In this document: piece after piece, positions 31,801 to 43,800 of the stretch
Layout: every line of letters starts with the position of its first letter
How positions within the stretch are numbered: position 1 is the stretch's first letter
Source: Gerris lacustris
Lineage: Eukaryota; Arthropoda; Insecta; Hemiptera; Gerridae
Direction of reading: 5' to 3'
Assembly (NCBI GenBank): GCA_951217055.1
Contig: OX578277.1
Coordinates: 116,557,904 to 116,621,903 of the forward strand
DNA length: 64,000 nt
Made by a program: the position numbers and the translations under genes
The notes under the pieces: generated by a model
Seen by the model: the letters and a program-made list of their open reading frames with translations, nothing else
Told to the model about the DNA's origin: nothing
The model's database searches: none

Positions 31801-34800
31801 GTATAAATCTAATAGAAAAACGTATTCTTCTGCATATAAAAATTTTGTTATTAAGAGATCTGAGGAGGAATCTTTAAACTATTGAAACTTTGTGGTACAG
31901 CATCTCTCATAAAAGTGCGTCTTGTTAATTAAAAGTGTAATCATATTCAACAATATATCAAATTTTCAAGAGGCATCCTTCTGCACATGTAAATTATATT
32001 TTTGACATTTTTATGTTTAGGCTATGGAACATACCTCAAAAAGCGTTATGTTACCTAAAAACTCAGAAAAGTGTGACAGGGATTCAGAAACCTATAGGAG
32101 GTTTGTAATCCAGTCTACAGCTGTAGGACCTTCCCCTACCGCGGACTCGAATGTAACCGAAGACGGGACGTGTAGGTTCGGCTGCCTTCGGTTCTCCCCC
32201 ACTCTATAGCCTGTAGCCCAGCGCTCTTCTACTCTACTACACTTAGTAAAGTCTAGTCTAGAGCAGCAGTTCTCAACCCAAGTACCCCTTTTTGTGTAAT
32301 TAACTGTGGGTATCCTCTAAAAACAACCCCTTATTTTTACAAATACTATTTTAATTAGATGAAGTGTTGTTACACTACTGCTAATATTGCAACATCGTAC
32401 AAACAGCTGTAAATAGGTCATTTACTTTACTTACGCACATAAACTCGAAAAACGACACCAAAAAGCGTTACAAAAAAATGTCTCACTGTCTTGCTGACAC
32501 GTATGCAAGCATTTTTTTTTAGTAAAAATAAAAAATACGAGAGGAGTTAGAGATTTGGGAGTAGTTTCATTATGTTTGTTCACGTTAGTATGAGCTCAAA
32601 CCTCATCTTGCCAGATTCATTTTGTTATGGTAGACTGTTCATCTTCATTTTGGCTTGCATTAAAAAAAAAACGGTCCGAGATAACTCAGAAAAAATTTCT
32701 CATATACGAATTTATAATTACTTAGCCCAGTTAATTTTCAAATGTACATTTAAATATTATTGAACATTTCATCAAAATGTATCATAAAAATAACTTCTCC
32801 TGGGCAGGGAATCGAACCCGGGCTCACTTCATCTGCATTTCAAGCTAATTTCTCAGGAACTAGATTTTTCCCGGGAAAAAGGCTAATATCGTTGGATGCG
32901 TATTCAAATGGACTAGATTTTAGAATTTTTAATCAAAATCGTCGGAATCGTTTTCGAGAATTTTTTTTTTTTCATGTTATTTTAGAGTTATTGGGGGGGT
33001 AGCGCCCCCAAATTTAGAGCTAAAATTCATTTCTCGATTTCGCCTCGGGGTATGATTTTTCTGAACATGTAAACCAAATTTTGTCAAAATCGGCCCAGTA
33101 GTTTAGGCTCCAGGTGTCTGCACAGACTACAGACAGACATTTTTTAAAAACCACATTTTTGGACTCAGGGGACCTCAAAATGTGTAAATCCATCAAAATC
33201 TCAAAATTGAATTTTCGCGCCTTCACAATACTTTCTCTTTATATGAGAAAGTAAAAAACCCATACTCTTTAAAGTAGTGTTCTTCGGAAGAGGGGAAAAA
33301 ACTGGTTATATTTAATATGAATAATATAAATAATTAGGTAAATGAAATGTATTTACATTGAGGCTCGAATGGAGTCGATGAACGTGGGGGCCATCATGCA
33401 GGCTACTCCGAAGCCGTGGATAACTAGACCAACTACACACACTGTCAGTGTCCTGTAAACACACCAAACACTTCACTTTAGTATCATACCTTACAACTTA
33501 TATTACATCCAATACATTTCAATACTCCAAGTTTAAGACACGAGTCTTCATATTTAAATACTAATATGAGGACCAGCAGCTTTTGAGGATCTACCCAACA
33601 CCTTATTAATAAAATTTATTTAAGTAGGTAAGAAAGGTTAGATAGATAATTATTTTGAATTAAGTGTCTGTAAACCATTCTAGTACAGTAGAGTCTCGCT
33701 TATCCGGACCCCGCTAGTCCGGACATCCGTATAATCCGGACGGGTCAAAAACTATGTACAATTTGGAACCAGGGCCTGTTCTGATTTATGAATTGTTAAG
33801 ATTATCAGGGTATTTGCTTTTATTGTCCATTAATTTTTTTAAAAAAGGTTCCTAGTGCGTTTACAGGTGTATATTCCAACATTCCGATACAAGGAATACC
33901 CGGTATTTTTGTTAAAAATAAACAGATTAAGAAAAATTAGAAATAAGTAAGAACATTGATAAATCTGTTTCGGTTCCATAGAAATGTAGGGCGGAAGATG
34001 TAAAGGTTGTGTATTCCAGGAAATACAATTATATGTGACTGAGATGGGGAAGGGTTTTAAGAAACATGTAGCGGCGGCTCAACCCAGTTCCATGAAATTT
34101 CGCCAAGCCGCCAATGTCTAATGTCTCAACTTTTTGTGGAATGATTATCACTCCTCGAATTTCATATCGGAACACAGCCTGTTTCTCAGGAAGTCCTATA
34201 CCTGCACCTGCTTAATAGATTGTCATTTTATTTTAATTAATTTGATATTCGGACAGGTTACAGAACAGCCCTTAACTTTAACTTATATAGTGTTATACCT
34301 ACGTCGTATAAGCATGCTTTGCAGACTAATAGAAGTAATTTTTATGATAAAAACCTCGATTTTAATAGTTTTACCCTACTGTCGCTGGCCGAATCTAGCC
34401 AGCGCGAATAGTTTAATTAAATAATGAAAATCCTTTTAACGCAGACGAAACAAATCTACTTTAATATAACAATCTGAATCTTAGATCTGTAACTGACAAT
34501 CGTAATCTGTATCTGTATCTGTATCTGACAATCGTAATCTGTATCTGTATCTGTATCTGTATCTGGTAAAAAGAAATATTCACAGAATTTAAATTATATA
34601 AATGAAAAATATGTCACATTGACATCACTCAAACATTAAAACAAAATAAACAACTTGCGGGTTCTGCTAAGCCCGCAACATGGCTCCCCAAATGCTTGCA
34701 TTTCAGTCACTTCCTCCAGGCTCTTCGAGGGGGAATCGAACCAGCAAAACTGTCTTGTGGATGGGCCTGTCTAGCTTGGACCCATTTGCAAACTGAAGAG

Positions 34801-37800
34801 TCACTTTCCTCACAAGTCCATCGTGACTCGGGTGTACTCTTGCTACCCTAGCCATCGGCCAAGCTCCTCGACACACATTGTCATCTTGGCATGGCACCAC
34901 GTCCCCTTCTCTAAGATTTTTCTCAGACGACCTCCATTTCTTTCTAGGTTGCAAGCATGGTAAGTACTCACGTTTCCATCTTGACCAGAACTCATTAGCA
35001 AGAAACTGAATTCTTCGCCACCTCTTCCTCACGTAAATGTCCCCAGAGTCGAAACTTCCAGGTGGTGGAAGTAATGGTTTGGCATTCATGAGAATAGCAT
35101 GATTTGGTGTTAGGGGTTCGACTGACTGAGGATCAAAAATATTAGTGACACTAAGAGGCCTATCATTTACCACTCTCTCACACTCTTTAAAGAATGTCCT
35201 TAGACCGTCCTCGGTCAGAAGACCTGGGTTCTGCATAAGAATCACATCTAGTACCCTTCTCACGGTTCCTATTTGTCTCTCCACGACCCCGTTCATATGA
35301 CTGGCTCGAGGTACGTTAAAATTCCACTCGAACGAACAGAGCTGTTGTGAAAGGAAGTGGGTGATTCTTAGTGAATCTATTTCACTTATACATTTCTTTA
35401 ATTCCTCACACGTTCCTACAAAATTTGTCCCTAAATCAGATTTTAAACTAACTATAGGTCCCTTCGATGCCAGAAACCTTCGAAGGGCGTTAATAAAAGA
35501 ATCAGTACTAAGGGAATCAGCCACGTCTAAATAAACTGCCCTACACGCTAGACAAGTAAAAATAACCCCATATCGTTTTAAATGTTTTCTTCCCTCCTTA
35601 ACCATATAAGGTCCAAAACAGTCTACAGCGGAATGTGTAAAGGGCGCGATTGGTTCTAACCGCTGAATTGGTAGGTCTGCCATCTTTTGAACCTGAAGGT
35701 GACCTCTAGCTCTTTGACACATTACACAATGAGAAATCAAGCTTTTAACTACAGTGGAGCACCTAGTAACCCAGTAACCTTGTGACCTTAATCGGTTAAT
35801 CGTCCCAGATCTCCCTAAATGATGTTCTTCATGATAATGTCTTACTAATAATCTTGTTAGGTGATGGTCCCCTGGTAATATTATAGGATGCTTTTGCGCC
35901 TCATTGAACACTGCACCTATTTTTAAACGTCCCCCTACTCTTAATATCCCAGTTTCATCTAAAATTGGACAAAGCGCTCCTATTCGACTATTTCGCTTAA
36001 ACCTTCCTAACATTTTCTTTGATTGTAATAGCCTAAATTCCTCCGCAAACGCTTCTTCTTGAACAAGCTTAATCATTATAGTTTCGGCAGATCTTAATTC
36101 TTCTGGGGTCAAAGGCTTATTTCCTGGTTCACCTCGAATCTTCTTATTACTCCAGGCTTTGGATTTCAAGAGTTTAATATACCTAATTACTAAGGCTATA
36201 GAACTCCTGGCTCTTTTCCAGGAGCCATACCTCCCCAGCCGAGATGACAGGCTGGCGTATTCCGGAAGTACTGACGTATTACATACTTTCACCTTAACTT
36301 CCGGGTCTCCTTCTATAATCTCGATGTCCAAATTTTCACTATCTTTCCAAGGCTCTTCCACATACCGCAGAAACTGTGGACCCTTTATCCAACAGCTCCT
36401 TAGTATTGTGTCCGCTGTTGGGCCTCTTGAAGCTATGTCTGCTGGATTATCTTTAGTGCTAACATAGTGCCATCTATCGACATCGGTAAGCTCTCGTATC
36501 TCTTGAGTTTGTGAGATAGTTTGTCTACAGGCTATTCTAAATGAGGACGCTGCGTTCTCATTGATTTCTCTCTTCGGGCCAATGATACCCCACCCTAAAG
36601 CTGTGCGTACCCCATAAGGCTCACCTTTGTTTCCTTGTAGCACTTGTAGGGGACATAAGGCTTCAGGACAGTTGTTACCTATCAGAAGACCTATCTCTAA
36701 ATCCTTACGAAGAGGCGAAATTTTATCTGTTATCTCCTTTAGATGTCTGTAGTTCATAGCCATGTCGGGTGTAGGGATGTCCTCGTAAGAGCATGGAATT
36801 TCTGCCTGACTAAATACCTTTCCCGGAAGTTCCATAACTTTTCCTGTTATACCTACTATTATCACATCTTTAACCCTACGACAATTTATTAGAGAAGCAC
36901 TTACTAGTGTTCGCACTTTAAGCTGGGTAGATATTGTTGGCAGTTGTAACTTCTCTACTAAACCTTCCTGTATGAAGCACGAATCGCTGCCATCATCAAG
37001 TAACGCATAAGTTTCTATTTTTGTTTGTGGACAGTTTTTATTGTATACCACTATTGGCATCACAAGTGAAGTGGTCTCACAATAATCACTTATGGTATGA
37101 CGTGCATTGCTGCTTTCAGACCGTGGCCTTTCCTCAATTGGTGTAGCATTTTTATTATCACTATTATTATTATTATTATTATTATTTTGCGTTACCTTAA
37201 ATCCCCTTTTAGTATACTCGCCTTCTACTTTAACTCTATCTTCACGGTGTAAACACGTCGGGTGTTTTCTAGTACAGATGTCACACTTCAACCGCTGCAT
37301 GCAGCCCTTTGTTTTATGCGAACCATCTAAACATCCGAAGCAAAGCGATTTCTCCTTAACGTACTGCAATCTTTGCTCTGGGGGGAGTTTTTGAAACACA
37401 GTGCACTTAGGAAGATCGTGTAGTTTCTGCTTACAGTAACTACAGCTAGCGCTATTAGTACCTGTTGCTAATGCTTTCGACCCACTAGGTACAATAGGTT
37501 TATTCGGACTGTAAATTTTATTTCCCTGAAATGACATATTACTTTTGTTATACATATTTTCTCTAAATTTATTATTATTTGATTTAAAACTTGAATCCTG
37601 CCCTGAACTACTATACACTGGATGTGTATGTAACTTAGCCAACCCTTCTACAAACCTAGCTAAATCTATAATAGTTTCATTTCCATTTAAGTCTAGGGAA
37701 CGTTTTATCCATGATTGTTGATATTTAAATGGAAGCCTATCTACTATTTTACGTAAACAAAATTTTGAGTTAATTTCCCTAATTGAATGATTCCCTAGTA

Positions 37801-40800
37801 CCTTACACGCAGTATTAATCGCATCAGAAAATTTAGAGTATTCCCCATGGTCCGTAAGTCCTAACTTCGGACCCTCAGTCAGTTTTTTAACCCATGCTTC
37901 TGTTATAGCTACTGGACTACCAAACCTCTCTTCCAGTAGTTCGATAAGATGGACATAAGATAAAGCTAAATTACCTTCCACCACCTGTAATGCCTCGCCT
38001 TCTAGAAATTTTTTAAGGAAGGATTTCTTGTAGCTATCAGGAAGAAGTCCGTCTTCTAAATGGCTTCTAATTTCTTCACGAAAAATTGGGAATTTACTGG
38101 CGTCCCCGTTAAATTTGAACGGCTCAACCAAACTCAGAATGTGTAATTTGTCCGAAAGTGATGAATAATTTTTATGAGATGAAGGTATTACCTGTTCGAC
38201 CCTAGCCGGTTCCTGGGTTACCTCGACTTTCCAATCGCGGCATAGGGAAGAACCCCGAGACGATCCTGTAGGCTTAACCTTCTGAGAATTTTGATCCTGT
38301 CCATGACTTCTAGTTGAACTTGATTTTGATTTTGAGTTTCTTATCATCCTTAAAGTTTCTTCAAGTCGATCCGCTTCACGTCGCGCTTCTGCTGCCTTAG
38401 CGATGAGTTCTTCTGGCACTCTTGACGACGTTCCTGACTTTTGAGTAGCGTCCCTTTCACTGCCAGCAATGATTGCCGTACTGATTTTGGCTATTTCCCC
38501 GTCAATACCTACCATAATAAATCCATACTCCTTGACAACCGAACTTTCCTTACCAACCTTCTGGTATGCGTCCTTTAGCATGCTTAAGTTCTCCCCCATT
38601 AGGACCCTTTGTTCCTTAATGTCCTTTAAGAGAGACTTAAGCTGCACCTTCGGCACCTCCGGAAGAGTTAGAAGAGCGTCAAATTCGGCTGCCTTTTCTG
38701 TTATGACTCTTTTGATTCCTTTGAGCCTCTTTATGGTCCTATCTTTAAAATATTCGAGCCCGGCCTCTGTCAGTTTTCTGCTCCTGGGCTCTAATGGTTG
38801 TAAAGGTAATGACATGGTAATAACTTACCTAGGAATCTTTCAAACGTTGAAGAAACGACCGATTTACTACACGAACGCGCACGTAACCGACTGACTAAAA
38901 CAATCACGGACGAAACCCGACCGACTTCCGAACTTTAATGTATTTCTTTTTACTTTATTGTATTTCTTTTTACTGTCGCTGGCCGAATCTAGCCAGCGCG
39001 AATAGTTTAATTAAATAATGAAAATCCTTTTAACGCAGACGAAACAAATCTACTTTAATATAACAATCTGAATCTTAGATCTGTAACTGACAATCGTAAT
39101 CTGTATCTGTATCTGTATCTGACAATCGTAATCTGTATCTGTATCTGTATCTGTATCTGGTAAAAAGAAATATTCACAGAATTTAAATTATATAAATGAA
39201 AAATATGTCACATTGACATCACTCAAACATTAAAACAAAATAAACAACTTGCGGGTTCTGCTAAGCCCGCAACACCTACTAAAGCTTGTTTTACAGACAT
39301 TTTAAAAGTGATTCCGTTTAATCCGGACTGGGTCCGGTCCCGTCAAACCTGGATTAGCGAAACTCTACTGTAGTAGTAAGGTGATAGTACTAGTCGGGTA
39401 GGACGAACCACTTTATTATGTACCTTTATTACCTTTATTATGACCTTTATTATGTAGACATATATGTATTATCTATACATGTATATTAACAATTCTCTGA
39501 AATAAAATGACATATTTCATCACTGAAGATCCTAACAACAATTATTTTTAAAGATTCACTTTTAAATCGTGTAATCTCGTTTGGTATTATTTAAACCCGG
39601 CACAGAGGTACGTTTCCAAATCAGAAGACCTGTTGAATGTGTTAATTCTGTACAGCAGTAATAGTAGGAAAAATGAGAATAATAGTTACTTTGGTATCGG
39701 AACGAAGGGGAAGGGCCCGACGAGGCAGTAGCTGACAATGAAGAAGAGACACCCACACGAGATGACTTTCTTGGGGTAGATGTACTTATCACAGAGTCTC
39801 CCTACAAACGGAGCACACACTGCATACACTCCTCCTGATATGATGAACATCAGCGCATTCCACACTGGAGGCAGATTAAACTAAAAACAAATATATTCAA
39901 TCACTTAATAATTAAACATGCTTTTTAGATAGTTTATTATGGTATGCAGGTATGTTCCTCACTGACCTTTCAAACAGGTAATTATACCTCCCAGGTCCTT
40001 TATTTATATGTTAACAAAAGAAAGTTTTTCTTTATAAAAATAAATAAAAAAAGGTTTTTTATAGAAAGAAAGAAGGGGGGGGGGGGGTACTTTTTTGAAA
40101 AAGAATAACTGTTATTTTTTCAATGATTTATTAAAAATCAGGTAAAATAGTACAAAAATTGCTTGCATACGAGTCTGCAAGACAGTGAGACAGTGCCGCT
40201 AGGAGAGAGAAGAAGTCAGGGCGTAGAGCTAGTTACCACGCAAGGTGAAGATGTAGCCCCTAATATGGCTAGCCCACAGGGGGAAGGCTGAAGGCTCTCT
40301 CTACAACCCTCTAGACTAGACTAGACACTATGCGACTACTACCTCCTGCAACTGTCTAACTTTCTGGTAGCTGTGGAACTCTTTTTGACTTTCTTCGGCC
40401 CTACGAAGCGCAGTAGGGGAAGGCCTTACATCTGGAGACTGGGTTGCACACCTCCTATATCTTTCTAACTCCCTGTTCATATGGGTAACGTTTTTGGTTT
40501 AAATTTTAGTAACGCTTTTTGATTTCATGTAGCAAAGCCAAGACATGAAAATGTCAAAAAAAAGAGGGGGACACAAAAAATGTAATTCTTAAGGAAACAT
40601 GGGGCAAAGATAAAATGAAAGAAACTAAATATATTATGTTTATACTGAGGGTGTGATCCTCTTTCATTTAATACTGAGTGCATGAGGCACTAATGTGCAA
40701 CCCCTTTAACTTCAACTCCTTGTTTTAGAGAGATGATTTTTCCGGGGCTTTCCTGTATTTTTCCAGGGTTTGCGTAATTACACATAACATAACTGAAAAG

Positions 40801-43800
40801 TTTCAAATTTTTGTGTCGGGTACTTTTGGTAAGTGGAAGGTACATTATTGTAACTCTATACATACACAGCATTATTATAATAATAACAAATGATTTAATT
40901 TTAATTTTTATAAATTGAACCTAAAAAAAATCTTACAATTGGTTTGAAAAAACAACAGAAACAGATCAGTATTCCAGGGGGAGTCAAGCTCCCCTGTTTG
41001 ACCCCCACATGGGCACCCGTGCTAAGGCGCAGGGTTAAACCTATGACCTCCCCTTTGATTTATCAACGGACAGAAGTGACTAGTGACTTGTCAATCACGG
41101 GCACTCTAAATCCTAGATTAAGTAGTAAATAGTGTGTTAGTTTTGTATGTGTTACCTCTCTGATGTGTGGCTCAAGTGTGCTGGCCAAGAAACCCATACT
41201 GATGGAAGTTCCGGCTATACAGAGAGCGTCTAGGAAACAGCTCGGTATCTTCAGTATGTCCCACATTGTGGCTGAAATCAAACAAGAACAAATTAGTAAT
41301 CAACATTACTCGTTAACATTTAACTTATTCATCTATAATATAAAAACAAGTGTCTGTCTGTCTGTTTATCTATTCTATAAATCTATAGTTTTCTATAAAT
41401 CTACAGTTTTATTCTGAGCTCAATCAAATGTTGCCCTCTTGACCCTAAAAACAAGAGGAAAGTCATTGTCTACATAAGATTCGGGGAACCACCCAAGCAC
41501 TTGGTTTGAAATCGGTAGCAGAACTTTCTATTGAGGTTTAATGTAGCTAAATGTTAAGTTCAAATAATTAAAAAGATGGCACCACCAGCGACTAATTTTC
41601 AGGGTTCTACAAATTTGGTCCAATAACTTATAGTCGTATATCCATCAGTTATATCTTAGATAAAACTAAGTTTTGAATATACAGTGGAACCTCGATAATT
41701 CGGACTAATTGGGACCAGACACTGTCCGAATTACCGTATGTCCGAATTTTCGAATATGCTGTAAAACAACTTTTTCGTAGACGAGAGGACCTGATAAACA
41801 TGCGCCTGAGCTTCTTCTTTGGGTAAACCATATGTACATCGCATCTTCTAAAGGGTATAATTTGCCGTTTGTAATGTTTTCCGGTTTTTTGCCCCCTCTT
41901 TAGAATCTAGCTTTGACACGTATCGCAGTATGCTATCTCGTTTTCGTTTTAGATGACCCCACACCATACTTTTTTGCAAGAGATGTCCCACTTTCACCTT
42001 TTGGAATTTTTTTTATAGAATTTCTAGTTATTACATTTTTCAGTAGGCAGTACGGATTTTCGAGGCTCCGGATTTTAGAGGTCCGAATTATCGAGGTTCT
42101 ACTGTAGGTAAATTTTTCATAAAATGATGGGACAACTAGAATCATAAAATTTGGTAGGCCTATTGACACATCCAACTGCCATAAAAGTGATAAATTTTAC
42201 CATTTTAGCAGCCCTATAAAAATGTAAAATGTAAAATAATTAAAATTGCTCTGAATCCAAGTTTCAAACTGTATCTAAGTTATAAAACTGTAGGAGGTCA
42301 TAGGAATGAATTATAAATATTTTTAACTTCAATTGGCCTGCCATAGAAAGATCTGAGAGTTTGTCTGTAATACAAATCTAAAATTTTATTTTGAGCTCAC
42401 CACCCCCTAAAAACACAGAAAACAACCCCTATCTTCCGGACAATTGAGCTAGAAGTGAATAAAAGTTGAAGAGCCAATTGGTAAGTTTATTTTTAAAAAA
42501 TCAGAGGAAAATACTTACAACCAAGTACTTTTTAGGGTTTACAGGTACAGGTGGTTTCAATATACTTTATAAGATTGACGAACACACTTTGAATTGTTTT
42601 AACTTACTTTTGCTTTTCTTGGACGTATCGACTCTGTAAGTAGGTAAAGCAAACAAAGTGAAAAACCCGACCAATATCATGAAAGCACCGAGACAAGCAA
42701 ACGGAAGAATATAACCACCCACCTGCAACAAACAAGTAAATTCAAATAAATCAACAGATAAAACATACAAGTTTTTTTTGTAAAAATTATTATCATTTTT
42801 TAATATTGTGTAGATCAGGTTGGAAGTAAACACAATGGATTAAAACGTGAAACTAGACAGCTCTTTTTACTTTTCCTCACTACTAATAGTAGGAAAAGTA
42901 TTGTTTTCACCAACAAATTTTTTTTCAGGATTTCAACGGAATTATCCATTTTAGGTGTTTTTAAGACCTCCTGAGTGGTTTTCAGCATGACGTATGTATG
43001 TGTGTATGTGTGTTATCATCGTAGCGCCCAAGGAATTTAACCTAGAGAGTTGAAACTTGGCAGAAAAATCAGTCCTAACCTGTAGTTGTGCCGCCCGGAA
43101 CAATCAACTTTTTCCGCCATCTTGAACCCAGTTTGCTGAGTCAGCAAAAAATCATAATAAATCGATTATGGTCCTGATCGAGTTGAAAATTGGCATGAAT
43201 GTACCTCTCTGTATGACAAACAAGCCCACTAAATTTCATTTTGATATTGGCCGCCATTTTGAAGTTATCAATTTTTAAACTGTGACGGTTAATAATACCG
43301 AAAGTATAAATAAGTTTTTGACATATACCATATCTTTGGAACCGGAAAAAATTAAGGAACAAATATAAAAAAAAATTATAAAGTTTCATTAATTAGTTTA
43401 AAAGTTATAAGCGAATATAATTATTTTTATTAATGCAATAATTTTGATGACGTCAAAGTTTGTTTACATATGTAAAATTGCCGCCAAACTTCAAATAATT
43501 AAATAAAATATAGCTATTAAAAATAAGGTTATTTTTGAAGAATGATAATAAATCAGTTAGTTCAGAATGGTCACCCATCCAAGTATTGACCACATCCAAT
43601 GCTGCTTCCTCCTGCTGCGAAGCAGCAGGAGAGGCTAATTTAGTGGCCTCTGAAGTGAGGAAAAGTTCCGAGGTACCCCGTACCCGATTTTTTCTATTTT
43701 TGATGATTCATAAAATCCTTATTTTATTTATTATTTATACTGAAAATCACTGCTACCTATATGAAACAGTAGCTATAAAATTTGTAATTACACAGGAAAC

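Larger units (their letters stand above)
34375..39279 (-). mobile_element. BEL/Pao LTR retrotransposon lacking reverse transcriptase
   Basis: A 4,895-bp element (34380-39274) flanked by the perfect 5-bp duplication CCTAC (34375-34379 and 39275-39279). The LTRs are 301 bp each and appear identical on base-by-base reading, so insertion is very recent. LTRs start TG and end CA. The single ORF (38815-34703) has gag, protease and integrase but no reverse transcriptase. A short G-rich polypurine-like stretch (TTGGGGAGCC, minus strand, 34681-34695) precedes the 3' LTR. No primer-binding site was recognised. Same strand as the host gene. Confidence 0.95.
33686..39370. mobile_element. Pogo/Tigger-like element interrupted by a BEL element
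   Basis: Left end CAGTAGAGTCTCGCTTATCC at 33686 and right end GATTAGCGAAACTCTACTG at 39370 are inverted copies, flanked by TA (33684-33685 and 39371-39372). That is the TA duplication and CAGT(A/G)GA start of pogo/Tigger elements. Without the BEL insert it is about 785 bp and non-coding. In the transporter intron between exons 7 and 8. Confidence 0.78.

Noticed and set aside
34134..34424. 96-codon plus-strand frame
   Set aside because: It straddles the boundary between the pogo/Tigger-like element and the BEL LTR, so it is accidental.
39562..39792. 76-codon minus-strand frame (MISTSTPRKSSR...)
   Set aside because: It overlaps transporter exon 7 in a different frame. The frame giving FNLPPVWNALM with the motif-A loop is the coding one.
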